The translations under genes were made by a program, and so were the position numbers. Shown here piece after piece: positions 9,389-20,824 of a stretch of 64,000 nucleotides of DNA. The notes beneath the pieces were generated by a model. That model did no database searches. It worked only from the letters and a program-made list of their open reading frames with translations, and was not told the origin of the DNA. How positions within the stretch are numbered: position 1 is the first letter of the stretch; each line of letters starts with the position of its first letter. The DNA lies in contig AP026139.1 in NCBI GenBank assembly GCA_030295235.1, forward strand, positions 248,001 through 312,000, read 5' to 3'. The stretch comes from Fistulifera solaris. Taxonomy: Eukaryota > Bacillariophyta > Bacillariophyceae > Naviculales > Stauroneidaceae.

Positions 9389-12216
9389 ATGCGATTTCCC
9401 TCCGCAATACTATTCTACGGGTTAGTCGTTGTACTTTCCTTAGAGAATTGTTACGCGTTTCCCATTATTTCTTCATCACCGCGTTCAAATGCCATGATAC
9501 GACAAATATCGGCCACACTTTCCGAAAGTTACTTTCCCGACGATGACTTGTTTGCTTTAGAGGAAGAGAAAGATGATAGTGATCAAGAAGCCATTGAAAA
9601 ACAATTGCAAGCTCGAAGTACGATTCCGCAAATCCATCGCCTGCAAGTAACTTTGCCGCAAGGGGTACGGTTGGTAGCGATTGATACGGGACGGAAAGTT
9701 TTGAAAGAAGAACTCGATTTGCAGTCGCTGCAAATCACCACTTCCGGCACCTCTTTCCTTGATCCAGCCTGGTTACGGCCTTTGGATGCGACCTTTCGGG
9801 GCATTCTCGTATCACATGTTGATTCCAATTCAATGGCATGGAAACAAGGCATCCGACCGGGTCAAGTAGTACGGTCCGTATCGGCTGGCAATGGACGTTG
9901 GTGGCCCAAAATCTCCTTGGAAGGGGTCCGATCGGCCCTGAAAGCGTCGACGTTGATCGGACTGGAAGTCGAGCAATTGACCGAAACCAATGTCTTTGAA
10001 TTGACTTTAAAAAAACCACTCGGCTTTCAAATTCAAGAAACAAAGGATGGCATGGTGCGCGTCTCCAAAATTGCCGAAAATGCTCCTAATTTAGTGCAAC
10101 ACGCGTTGCGGGTCGGCGACCGCGTGGTGGCGATTGATTCTTCGTTGGGAGACAAATTGTGGCCCGTCTCGACGGTAGAAGGAGTCATTTCGGCCGTCAC
10201 GGGACGTTTGCCGGGTCAGTCGGTGACTTTGCGGTTTGAGCGGCAACCGGGAGCGGTACAACCCGTCGCCGCCGCCGCCCCCACAACCACCACTACTTCC
10301 GCCACCAACACTGTAGTGGACGTTCCCACAGATCACAAAGAACTCATACAACGATGTAGAGAGGTACTGCAACGGTACAGTACGAAAGAACCGTCCGTTC
10401 GTTCCAAATTGGATTTGGTACCCGCATTAGTGGCCGATAAAGTTGTGGAGAAGTTATCGGCTGCGTCGGTGGCTATGGATGCGAAAACACTCGCAATGCT
10501 CATGCATGCGTACTTGTCATGTGAACAACCTTTCAAGGCGATTCAACTGTTTGAATCGTCGACGGGATTTCGTGGAGATGCCTCTTCGGCGCCATTGGCC
10601 GATGCACCGCGTTCGTTCCAAGCCAACGATGCGGCGTTGAATCTCTATACGGGGACTATGCTTCTACAAGCACACGCGCAAAATCGAGACCTCGCTGCGG
10701 TACATCGAGTTCTCGCGGCTTTGGAAGGACGGTCCGGTCAAATCATTGATGGTGAGGAAGTGGCTCCATGGCCTTGGACGGGCGCGTATGGTTCTATTCA
10801 GCCCGATACGTACTGTTACAATGTAGCTCTCGCGGCTTCTGATCAACTTGGAGGGCCCGAGGCGGTACAGTTTGCTACGGATTTGTTTGCGCGCATGAAA
10901 GAACGAGATATTGTCACCTACAATACCTTTTTGAATACACTAGTGAAGGCAGGAAAATCCACCGAGTCTTTTCGTCTTTTTGATCAAATGAAACGATCGA
11001 AAGTAAGACCCGACAAGTACACGTACTATGCGTTGATGAAGTCATGTAAAAACAATATGGATTTGCAAGAGCTTTTCTACGATATGCAAGAATACAACAT
11101 CCCAATCGATGTCGTGTTTTACAATGCCATGATTCAAAATTTGAGTGAAAATCGAGAGTGGTCTCAAGCTACGAAGCTGATTCAAGAAATGGAAACGAAA
11201 GGCGTCTCACCGCAAGCGATGACATACGGAATTTTGATGAACGGTATGTTGCGTGCCGACAAGCCGAACGCCTGCTTGGCGTTGTTCGAATCCGCTTGCG
11301 TCAATTCCAAAACAGTTGGATTGACTCAAAATGTCCACCTCTACACCACCGCAATTGCGGCGGCCGCAGTATTGGGAAATCACGAACGTGCCCTGGAACT
11401 GGTGTCGCGCATGACAGCGGTAGGAATCAAACCAACACAAAGACACTCACGTCCGTGGTGGGCGCTTGTCTGGCTTCGCAAAAGTACGACTTGGCGGTGG
11501 GTGTTTATCGAAAGATCGAGAAGCCAGATGGGTATGCCATGTCACAGGGAATCCAAGCATATTGTGGCAACGGCGAGCCTGAAGTAGCTGCATCAATACT
11601 GCGTGAACAAAGACGAGGAACGCGACTCATGTCCGGAAAACTTATTATGCGATCCTATCGGCATGTTATTGGAGCTGCTTTGGGAAAGCATGACTACGAT
11701 CTGGCCCGACAAGTGCTAACGGATCTCTTACTTAAGGGAAACATTCCCAGCAAAGAAATCACTGACACCATAGTGAATTCATTCGGAATCTTCCGCTCTT
11801 CTGTTGTAGAAGCGACTATGGAAGACAAGACGCGATTTCGCTTTTTGCTGTTTGTTCTGGATTCATTGGAACGGCGAAATCTAGTCGTCGACGGGACACT
11901 GTACGCGGCCGCCTTGACACTCGGGCGACAAATTGGTGGAGTCGAACGACGCGTTGCTAACCTTTTGTTGCAATCAAAATCCGAGGCGGAAGTTCAAAAT
12001 GTTATACTGGGAGAAGCTCAACCAAAACCATCCATGACTACATGGGAAGAAATCTTGGAACAATACCAAGAAAGAATACGAGCGAAACAATCAATGGATG
12101 TCGTATTACCGACGTTGCGGATACGTGTGAGCTCGCACAATACTCGCCAAGTGTTCCGCGCGGAACAAGCGGTTGTCTTTAGCCGCCCTAAATCGTCCAC
12201 ACCGACCAAAGCGTAA
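9389..12216 (+). CDS. Plastid-type PDZ + pentatricopeptide repeat protein
   Basis: Probably an organelle RNA-binding protein. The N-terminus MRFPSAILFYGLVVVLSLEN followed by CYAFP has a signal peptide and an AFP cleavage site, the diatom pattern for import into the complex plastid. Two PDZ-like modules follow (about residues 95-200 and 215-305; GILVSHVDSNSMAWKQGIRP and VRVSKIAENAPNLVQHALRV with GDRVVAID), then a Thr/Ala linker. About six to nine PPR-type helical repeats come next (for example DIVTYNTFLNTLVKAGKSTE, VRPDKYTYYALMKSC, GVSPQAMTYGILMNGML) and a C-terminal all-helical part. The frame slips once near 11431-11435, where one A appears to be missing (GIKP then NTKTLTSVVGACLA); with it the protein is 942 residues. 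PDZ joined to PPR is unusual. ATG at 9389 was chosen because it starts the signal peptide. Confidence 0.82.
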
Positions 12217-12584
12217 GGAAAGAAACATGAGAACCTATACAACCAAGTCATAGAGAACCGAAATGTAATACACATTTTTACTGCTAAATATGCTTAGTTA
12301 TGCTTAGTCTCATTTTTCAAGTCACAGCTACTCCTTTCGACTGAAACGCACTACTGCTTCCGCTCTTTATGTGAAATGTTGCGTTTCCTCTTCATTATGC
12401 TCTCGTGAGGCAGTGTCACCTTTCAGTTCTTTGAAAAGGATATGCCATCGTGACAAACGGCACGTGTCCTAAAACTCTGATGAGAACCTACCTTCACGAA
12501 ACTCATAATTCCCATTTTTGGATAATCAAAGTTCGCTCATTAAATTGTTTTTGAGGTTCTTTTCGTCCTTGAAAAAGCTACACC
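12217..12584. other. Intergenic, 0.37 kb
   Basis: Between the PPR gene stop and the small secreted protein gene, both on the plus strand. There is a short direct repeat, ATGCTTAGTTATGCTTAGT, at 12290-12308. No gene seen. Confidence 0.4.
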
Positions 12585-12836
12585 ATGAACATAACGGCAA
12601 AAACGTTCCTTCTCCTGGCAGTGACCACCTCTTCCGCATCGGCGGGACTCCTGTCGTACGGCATTTGTCAATCGGGTTGCAACGGGATGGCCGTGGCGTG
12701 TTATTCATCGGCGGGCTTTGTCTTTGGCACCGTAACCGCCGGTGCCGGAATTCCGGCCGCCATTGTGGGTTGCAACACGGCACTCGGATGTTGCATGGCC
12801 TCGTGTGTCGTGGCGGGACTTTCTCCGGTTCCTTGA
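12585..12836 (+). CDS. Small secreted Cys/Gly/Ala-rich protein (zygote-specific ZYS-like family)
   Basis: An 83-residue protein beginning with a clear signal peptide (MNITAKTFLLLAVTTSSASA). The mature part has paired Cys motifs: YGICQSGCNGMAVACYSS, a hydrophobic Gly/Ala middle (GTVTAGAGIPAAIVGC) and ALGCCMASC. This layout matches a small widely scattered eukaryotic family named after a Chlamydomonas zygote-specific protein; its role is not known. The even spacing of Cys suggests disulphides and a lumenal or extracellular place, or a hairpin in a membrane. The assignment rests on the Cys pattern only. Confidence 0.65.
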   Translation: MNITAKTFLLLAVTTSSASAGLLSYGICQSGCNGMAVACYSSAGFVFGTVTAGAGIPAAIVGCNTALGCCMASCVVAGLSPVP

Positions 12837-13250
12837 AAAGAGTCAGAAGTAGATGTAGTAGACATTGTTAATATTTAGATTGCTTTATAAGCTCAAACGC
12901 CTACCAGCTCAAGGTTACACTACCGTACAAGCATAGGGAAACTACGGTTCTTCATCATATCAGCTTTTGGGCGAGCTAATGTACGAAAGTAGGGATGTTA
13001 TTGAGAAGTTCTTTTATATTTGATACTAAGAAAACGACTTGCTACTACTAGAAAAATGGATCACCCTTGTTTCACAAAACGGGAAGAGTCCACAAAACAT
13101 TTTGTTATACCTGTACGACAAAGGTGACACACCCTAGCCTACTACGTAGTAGTACCGAAGCGGACGAAAAGCAAACACAAAAAGCAGAGTAAAGCAAACA
13201 AAACATCATGATTTTATGATCTTCTTTAACTCAACGAAACATATTATAGA
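12837..13250. other. Intergenic, 0.4 kb
   Basis: Between two plus-strand genes. A/T-rich, no open frame with protein character and no repeat noted. Confidence 0.4.
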
Positions 13251-14690
13251 ATGATAAAAAAGCTTTCGGTCTTTCTGTTATCGACAGTAGCCTGTTTACT
13301 GAGATGCAACCACGCCTTTCTATGTCAATCACCGCATCGATCACCCCAATTATTGACACTACAATCGACCATCGGTCCAGCCATTCAAGTCGCCCAATCC
13401 ACACACGATCTCTTGTCTGTATCATTATGGCTACCGACCGACGACAATTTGCCGTCCCATGTTCGTTCCCAACACGTTCATCACGAGAAACGACAACGAT
13501 GGGCGGCGCAGTGGTTGACGCGGTTCATGGAGTTGCAGCAGTCAAGTAGCGATGAAACAGATGCGTCACTTTATGCGGAAGAAGCTTTCGTGAGGACGGT
13601 TATGGCGGCCGCTCAGCCGTACGATGACACTATTCCTCCCACGCGTAAAGAAACACAAGCTATTCGACAATCGTTAGTGGCTTTGCATACACTGTTGCGA
13701 ACGAACTCTAAGAATGGCGTAGCCGCGGAAAGTAAAATAATACCGAGCATACGTCTGTTAATACAGCGCGCGGAGCAAATAGCTCCATTAATACCGTTGC
13801 AGGAAGCAATTGAAGTCCGATGGGCGGTACGGGGTCTCTTGGCCTCTATGGGCGATCAACTCGCATTACCGCAACTCGAACAACGCGTTTCGCGATTGCC
13901 CTTTGATATACTCCCCTGCGGAGTTGCCGACCTGCAATCCGTCTCCGCCTGGCAACAGGATATTCCCTTTCATTTTGATACCATTGTTACACGTACCGGT
14001 GCCAATGTCCAAGAACGACGCGGCACGGCATGGGTCGCCGAGGAAGGAATCGGGGCGTTGGCGTACAGTGGCAAACTCATGACACCGCATCCTTTGCCGG
14101 CGTCGGTTTTACATGTTATGCGACAGGTCGAACATGCCATGGGTCGAACCGAGGGTTCGTTTTTGATTGTGCCCTGTGCAACTGGTATCCTGATGGAGAA
14201 TCGGCTTGTAAATTTCATACCGATCCGGAGCATGGTGAGTTGAGTGAATGACATGCACCTAGATTGAGATTGAGTGCCATCGCTTCGTCGTATTTTGCTT
14301 TACGTAGCTTCTCACACTTTGGTATGATTATGTACTGCAACAGGTACAATGTGGGATCGTCTGACGTGTGTTGTGGCAGCGGGCGATGCTCGGCGGTTTG
14401 CCTTTCGTCCGATTCAAACCTCTTGGGAAGTTTGGGATTTTAACCAGCACACACGGAGGCCACAAACGAAGGGAGTCAACAATGAACCCGCGGTCATTCG
14501 ACTGTTTCCGGGAGATATCGTACAAATGTACGATAGCTGCAACGATGACTTTCATCATGCGGTTTATCCAGATGCAGACGGTCGCGGCCGTGTCAGTTTG
14601 GTGTTGAAACGGGCTCTGCCGCGTGGCAGTAAAGGTCACCGGGGTCATGGATTGGTCGGGGAAGGACGACGATCGCGTCGGAAGCGCTAG
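13251..14690 (+). CDS. AlkB-like 2-oxoglutarate/Fe(II) oxygenase with plastid-type presequence
   Basis: Likely an oxidative demethylase of nucleic acid or protein. The N-terminus MIKKLSVFLLSTVACLLRCN then HAFLC looks like a signal peptide with an AF motif. A long helical region of no known fold (about residues 60-240) precedes the oxygenase. The catalytic part reads FDCALCNWYPDGESACKFHT with D next, giving HxD (FHTDPEHG). Then, after a 109-nt intron (14235-14343), it continues TMWDRLTCVVAAGDARRFAF, PGDIVQMYDSC, HHAVYPDADGRGRVSLVLKR, which supplies the distal His and the 2OG-binding Arg. The frame slips once at the T run near 14160-14164 just before FDCALC; one more T gives 443 residues. The C-terminus is basic (GEGRRSRRKR). 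Confidence 0.75.
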
Positions 14691-15018
14691 ACTTGGAGAG
14701 TGGCCATTCGCTTCTTTCCTATGTTCGACACCTGTAGTGATGAGTTTTTTTCATTCAGTATCGTGCCTGACGCAGAAGGGGAAGGGTACGTTTGCATCGT
14801 ATTAACCAAATTCTTCGTTGATGATCATCATAGTCATTCATTAATAAAGAAAGATCGGCGTTCACGTAGAGGCGTTTGTGTTTGTTGAATGCTAGCGAGA
14901 CTCAGAAACGCGTCTAAATCCTGAGGAAAACGCAAATATGTTAAGGGGTGTGTACAAGCCACACGCATTCTCACTACTTTCACGACTCATGAAACGGTAA
15001 ACTCTTTATTTCTTTAGA
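14691..15018. other. Convergent intergenic region
   Basis: About 330 bases between the stop of the AlkB-like gene and the stop of the PHD gene on the other strand. No gene seen; it should hold both 3' ends. Confidence 0.4.
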
Positions 15019-17698
15019 CTACACACTCATCTCGTCATTATCATCCTTTATTACCTCATAGGACTCCCATTGGCTAAAATCCATTTTGCCGAGGTCAAAA
15101 TTCTTTCCGACAACCAAAAAGCTCCAATCTTCACCAGAAAAGTGGACATTCTTGGAAACAGCTTTTTCCACCTTACTCCAAAGTGCATTGAAAACCGGTC
15201 GACGGGTGTTGATTTCCTTCTCCCAGTTCGGTCTTTCATCATTCATCACTTCCTTGAACGTTTCTTCAGAGTAAACGAACTTCTCAACAACTTCCTTAAG
15301 GGACTCAAGAATCTTCAAATACTTTCTCTCTAACTCTGTGTCATCGTAAGAGTGGCATTTGGATTCAGTTATGCTCCTTTTCAATGAAGGCGGGACACTG
15401 ACCGGTTTAGACGGAGCAGCTGGTTCGACAACTATTTTCTTCCCGAGTTTCTTCTTTTTTACCTTCAGGAGCCGATCCTGTTACCTTTTTCTTTTTACTT
15501 GATTTTAGTGTCGCTTCCGCTGATAGTTGATTCGTGTCGGCTACATCGTCCTTACGTTGTGCTGAACCGCCGGCTTTCTTTTTCCAATATCTTTCACAGG
15601 TTTGGCTTGAGACGACAACTTTGGCTTCTTTTTCAATTCGCTCGCAGGTGGCGGTACAGCTGGCCTTTTCCTGGGAACATGATCAAGTCCGGTATCTGTC
15701 GGGGGATCGGACGAGCTAGTCTTTTGCGCTTGGGTACCGCTGGTAAAGAAAGAGAGGTCGTTTTTTGTGATTTACCGTCCAAGAACGATATTTGTGCAAC
15801 CGCGGCCTTTCTAGGAATAGTGCCGAAAGCTTTCTCTGCAGTAAGATCGGCCGGTACAGGTACTTTATTTGGTGCTTCAGCGCGGTTCAGATAACTGCCA
15901 TCTCCGATCGGCTGTTCTAAACCAGTCGGGGCTTTATCCATGGAAGAAGATGGCCCGGTAACGGACTTGTCTGTCGTTTTCCTCGTAATATGAAACAATC
16001 CTGGAGGTCCCTGTGAACTAGATAACCGAATTACCGATCGGTCTTGATCAGAGCTACTCGATTTGGGGAAGACAGAGGATGATCCTTTGTGTACTTCACC
16101 AATTGGCGTATCGTTTGGTGGCTGGAGAATCGGCTTTTGCGATAGAGAGCTGGACCTGGGCAATGTGCCGACCGATGCGGATCTCGTAGTTAGCTTTTCT
16201 GGAGGTACCCGCTGGGACGGAAGGCTAGACGTTGGCTCTGTACCGGCAGATGCGGATCTGCCAGTTATCACCAGTGGCTTATTTGAGGGCACCCTCTGTA
16301 ACAGGGGACTAGATTTTGGCACCGTAGCGATAGATGCGGATCTCCCCGTTATCATCTGTTGCTTTTCTGGAGGCGCCTTATGTGTCGAAGCCCCTGTACC
16401 AAAAGATGACGATCTTCCTGAAATCTGCGTCTTCTCCGGGAAACCTTTATGCAAAGGGGCCACCGTGCCGGCAGAAGCGAATTTACCTGCATTGGCCTGC
16501 GTCTTTTCAAGAGGCACTTTAGATGAAGAGGGCATCGTACCGGCAGATGCCGATCGCCCCGTTATCATCTGTGGTTTTTCCGGAGGTATTCTATGTGAAA
16601 GGGGGACCGTACCGGCAGATACAGATCTCCCCGTTATCACATGTGGCTTTTCCGGGGGCACTCTATGTGAAGGAGGCACTGCACCGACCGATGCCGACCT
16701 TCCTAGGTTTTCGGGCACCGGGTAGCGCAAAGACGACTTCCTCCGACTCCGCACAAATCTTCCGCATGTGTCGTACAAAAGACATTAATGACTGGACCAA
16801 TTTGCACGGTTCCTTCGGACCGGCCCGGATGAAAGTACACGCGACGTCGGGACGGCCAAGCCCCCGTGTCATCCTTCTTCCAAATGGCACATCCGACATG
16901 AATCGCCTCGTAACAATGATCGTCTCGCAAATGCTCGTGACGACCCTTAAATTCACTAAATTCGTTGGTCGAATTGGCGGAACATTGGACGGGAATGCGC
17001 AAAACATGCGCCGGTCGATCATCTTTGCCACACAATCGACATTTGAGCTGCTTATGCTCTCGAAGGGTGCGTGTCCACAGATCCTCCTTTTCATGACGAC
17101 GAATTCCCCAATAAGCAAAATGATGAATGGAATTTTTGCCGAGATGCGGAATGTTAAAAGGAAAATTCGGATTCTTTCGTTCCTTCTCTTCCGGATGCGT
17201 GACGCCCTCGTACGAACCCTTCATGGTGCATCCGTACAAACAACCGGACGTTTGATCGTGACTACAGAGCGCAAAGCAACACAAGGAATGCGCCCACGCC
17301 AATCGCTCCGGTCCTTCTTTCGTGGCGGGCAATATTATGTGATATCCGCCGTGATAATCGTACACGGGATGCATCGCGTGTAGAAACTCGGTGCCGTTGT
17401 CGACGCCGCACAGACAACATTCCGTAGGACGTGCGGTGACATTGAATTTCTTCATTTGACCTGTCTTTAAGTCGCGTCCGTGTATTTCCGTGCCGACCGC
17501 CCGACACGCCCAGCATTCGAAATTGCTTTCCTCGGCCTTCTCCAAACCATAACACAACGGATGGATATGTATGTGACAGGTGCGACAACTCCAAAGAGGC
17601 ATTCCGGCGCATTGATTCTTGCCCAAACAAATATCACACCCTTTTGTTATGACATTGTTGCGTCGTGGAGTAGTAGTAGTAGTAGTAGTATTTGACAT
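15019..17698 (-). CDS. PHD/extended-PHD finger protein with Ser/Pro repeat tail
   Basis: A likely chromatin reader. From ATG 17698: a Thr run (encoded by a GTA trinucleotide repeat), a PHD finger (CDICLGKNQCAGMPLWSC, then HIHPLCYGL and CWACRA), and an extended PHD of the JADE/BRPF/AF10 sort with Cys/His pairs (CCLCG, WAHSLCCFALC, CRLCGK, HVGCAIW, FCTTHAEDLC). Then come eight imperfect repeats of about 23-27 residues with the core GRSASAGT-P-PPEKP-IT (about 16110-16710), a basic NLS-like part (VPKRKR, ELKKKPK), and a C-terminal helical domain (ERKYLKILESLKEVVEKFV, PVFNALWSKVEKAV). The frame changes four times, at runs 16708-16711, 15722-15725, 15579-15583 and 15455-15460. Three single gains and one loss give 894 codons. 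Multiple slips could mean a pseudogene, but all lie in homopolymers, as elsewhere in this window. Confidence 0.75.
16110..16710 (-). repeat. In-gene tandem repeat, unit about 70-80 bases, 8 copies
   Basis: Eight imperfect copies coding a Ser/Pro/Lys segment of the PHD protein. Each has the DNA core coding GRSASxGTxP followed by PPEKP and ITGR. The copies have diverged by substitution and by small in-frame length changes, so the array is not recent. It is likely a disordered, phosphorylatable spacer. Confidence 0.7.
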
Positions 17699-18749
17699 GT
17701 TGATTGACAAGAAATGAATGGCGTTGAACAATAGCGTACCGAAGAAAATGATATTGCAAAAATATGCAACAAAAAAAGCATTCAGCATTCTCGTGTGTGA
17801 TGTGGACCCGCGCTCCACGCTTCCGATATTGATACCTGTACGACGACTGACTATACGTAGTAATGTGAAGTGTGTTGGTGACTGGTGACGGTGACTATTA
17901 TTTGTTTACTGACCAACACTAAAAAAGTCCCGTAATATTTCTCGAGCTGTTTTTGTTTTCTTCCAAGTATAGTCAAAACTCCACCATATTTTTGATCACG
18001 ATCTGATTGCCAGACCACTATTTCTCAAATTAACCCTGGTAGATTGAACATGGCGTATGTTGCGCTTCTTACGGAGTATTTAGAAAATGGACTCGCCGGT
18101 CCTTTGGTGGGAGCGGAAGAAGGTGGATAGGTTTTTCTAGCGTTTGAATGGTGACGAAGATCTTAATGCAAGTGAAAAGAAAGACAATGATTGTTCTGAT
18201 AGTAGTGACAATGCTTCAAGATGAACCTCAAGTACAAGAAGCAACAAAGGGAATCAAGGAAGCGGGTGGAGTTGATAATGTTGCTTAACAGAGAAGTGGC
18301 TAGATGGGTCTATGGTGATGGATTCTCTTCGGAGAGTCTGACATCGCCCACACGCCCGAACTTCTCTCACTTCTTTATTCTCTTAACTTCACCTACAATC
18401 TCTTTATCAACTCAATCCAATTTCTGTAAAAATAAGATTAAGATGAATGAATCATCATCGAAGTAATTTTTTCGATGCAGAACATATCTGTTGAATCGTG
18501 TCTTTGCGTGCGAAGCGTGGAAAATATCCTTTGTTTTCAGTGAGTACCTATTGCCTTTGCGACTTTTCTTCGGATAACCGTTCTGCCTTTCGTATTATCT
18601 TCTTTGTGTACCTAGTAGGCGTAAGAAAAGGTCTAATTGAAGAATGAATCGATCGAGGTCTCTTTTGGAACGTCCAAGGTGGTCGCATAATAGGTGACAT
18701 GACGAGCGCGCATAATGTTGAGAAATGTCGCGCCACAACGAGCACTGAC
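17699..18749. other. Intergenic, 1.05 kb
   Basis: Upstream of the PHD gene and downstream of the TrmA-like gene. An in-frame extension of the PHD gene upstream of 17698 is hydrophobic and lacks support. Other short frames have no protein pattern. Nothing else recognised. Confidence 0.4.
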
Positions 18750-20181
18750 CTAGCTTCTGTTCCTTTCAAAAACCATCAAACATTCGATGTGTCGAGTTTG
18801 CGGGAATAGATCAAATGGCTGAATATAGGTTGCACCATAGCCTGCTTTCAGTATCCCGGCTGCATCGCGTGCTTGTGTGGTGGGGTCACACGACATGTAC
18901 ACGATCCGCTGGGGAGAAAACGTGTACAGCTGTTCTAAAAACTCTTCACTGCAACCTTTTCTTGGCGGATCTACCACAACAACACTTGTCTCCCGCGGAA
19001 AGTCTTGAATAACCTTAAAAATCCCTTCTGCAGACGCGGAAAGAAACTCGACATTGCTGATACTATTGGCGACAGCGTTCGACGTGGCTTCCTCAATCGC
19101 CAAGTCATTCACTTCAATGCCCACAACACGGTCGAAATGTTTGGCTGCGGAAAGTGCAAACAAGCCGCTTCCACAGTAACAGTCTGCCAAATGAGTCATC
19201 TGATCGCCCTTGATTGCCTGTGCCACGAGCTGTTGCACCATGAGTGGTAGGACGTAATAGTTGTTCTGAAAGAAGTTTCCCGCTCGATACGTAAACTTCA
19301 ACCCATCCACAACAGTTGTTAAAAAGACTTTATGATCGCTCTCGACATAGTCGTCATCTAAATTAGCCTGCCGAAACAGAAGGGTTGCACCTTTTTTCTT
19401 CGTAGAAGGCTCCGACAATAACTTATCGCGTGCGGCTTGATACGCCGCATTTACGGCCGGTGTGGCAATGAGACATTCCGTGACATCAATAATTTGTCGC
19501 GATGTCTGCTTTTGAAAACCAATGGCTTCAACATGTTTCTCGTTATTGACACCTCGCTTGCTTTTTTGCGGGTTGTTGATAGTGAGGTGTCAGCTTGCTG
19601 CGATAGTGCAGCGTTTCATCCGTCCCCAAACAGGGCTGTATTTCGTCATAAGCCACCCCATATTGCTGCAAAGCTTCTTGAACAAGTCGTGTTTTCCATT
19701 CTCTTTGTAAAGGTATGGACATGTGTTGCCATTGACATCCTCCGCAGGCATCCGCAATAGGGCACGGAGGGACGGTCCGCTCGGGACTAGCTTGCAAAAT
19801 TTCCACCAAGTCCGCCTCACTGTAGTTTGGAAAATTCCTAAATATCTTTACTACCACTTTCTCTCCTGGTATAACACCAGGAACCATAATAACCCAAGGT
19901 TTCGTTTCGGAGGAATCGGACGTGTGAGATGAAACGTCAGTTCGACCGATTCCAATTCCGCGATTTGTGAGAGACTCAATCTCGAGCTCAATTTCCTGAT
20001 GATAATGAAACGGAAATGGAACGAAGCGAGCAGGGGACGCGGTGGTATCAGTCGTCGTCGAAAATAGGCACGTTGTTCGGATAGAGTGACGAGCACAGAA
20101 AAGTCTGTTTCCAGAAAAAGCGACGCAGTATTTTAACATAGAAGTGATGATCATCACTTTGCACGCTCTTGATAAGTACAT
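18750..20181 (-). CDS. RNA (uracil-5-)-methyltransferase, TrmA/RumA family, organelle-targeted
   Basis: Methylates C5 of a uridine in tRNA or rRNA using S-adenosylmethionine. The N-terminus (MIITSMLKYCVAFSG) looks like a signal peptide with an AF motif, so plastid import is likely. A TRAM-like beta domain comes next (IESLTNRGIGIGRTDV, VPGVIPGEKVVVKI). Then come the RumA-type Fe-S cysteines (PPCPIADACGGCQWQHM) and the SAM domain (LADCYCGSGLFALSAA, GIEVNDLAIEEA). The active site reads VVVDPPRKGCSEEFLEQL and IVYMSCDPTTQARDA, in which the Cys of SCDP is the nucleophile. The frame breaks once near 19552-19575, in the A/G-rich stretch after KLTPHYQQPAKK; a net loss of one base (or gain of two) restores about 476 residues. 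Otherwise all key residues are present. Confidence 0.85.
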
Positions 20182-20199
20182 TTTAGCTACAGCGGCTCG

Positions 20200-20460
20200 T
20201 TATCCCAGAACCACTAGCGCCCAGTCAATACAATGTTGGTATTCTCGGGCATCGTCGGCTTGTCGAAGGTGATGGGCGAAAAATTCAAAGTGATGGATGA
20301 TGAGCTGGTAGAGTGCGGGGTAGATGGACAGGCGTCGGCATGTACAGAACAGCCCATAGTTCAGCGCAAAGTAAGGGTGAATGGTCGAGTCCCGGATGAA
20401 CTCTATGTCAAACTCCGACCTCTCATTTATTTCAAGCTGAAAATGCCGAACCTGCTGCAC
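20200..20460 (-). CDS. Hypothetical C-terminal exon
   Basis: Not recognised. An open stretch on the minus strand with protein-like composition: LEINERSEFDIEFIRDSTIH, YFALNYGLFCTCRRLSIYPA, then LYQLIIHHFEFFAHHLRQAD and REYQHCIDWALVVLG, stop. There is no ATG at its left end and a stop just upstream, and a plausible acceptor (GCATTTTCAG) lies before LEINERS. It may therefore be the last exon of a gene whose first part, somewhere at 20460-20800, was not found. The opposite strand is open too, but reads less naturally. It ends only 18 bases before the TrmA-like start. Confidence 0.35.
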   Translation of the reverse strand: MQQVRHFQLEINERSEFDIEFIRDSTIHPYFALNYGLFCTCRRLSIYPALYQLIIHHFEFFAHHLRQADDAREYQHCIDWALVVLG

Positions 20461-20824
20461 TTATTCTCTATAAATCGAAAATTCAATTTCGAATAATCTT
20501 TGCAAAAAAAATTTAGTAACATTAATCATTCCTTCATGTAGCCATGGAATAAAAACTTCAAAGATGGAAAGCCACCGGGCTGTTCATGCGAACCTTCTTC
20601 CTTGTTCTATCCGAAGGTCGCGACTGAAAAAACAACATCGGTAACTGGTAAAGTGTGAGAAAGAGATTATGCCATCAAAAAGCAGACTGAAACTGTCCTG
20701 GAAGCCCGTGAACTTCGTGTAACGCTTTGCGAGACGCTTCGTGGCATTGTCTGTCGAATTCCGTCTGCACGCCGGAGCGCCCTGTAGCTCGTTTGAATGG
20801 TTGCGCTCGTTTCTCTTGGTCGTT

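Noticed and set aside
16063-16725. Plus-strand open frame of 220 codons with regular repeats
   Set aside because: The repeat is the reverse strand of the Ser/Pro repeats of the PHD gene; the minus strand joins PHD fingers and a helical domain, the plus strand joins nothing.
20233-20496. 87-codon plus frame opposite the hypothetical exon at 20200-20460
   Set aside because: The minus-strand reading has a more natural residue mix; kept only the minus call, at low confidence.
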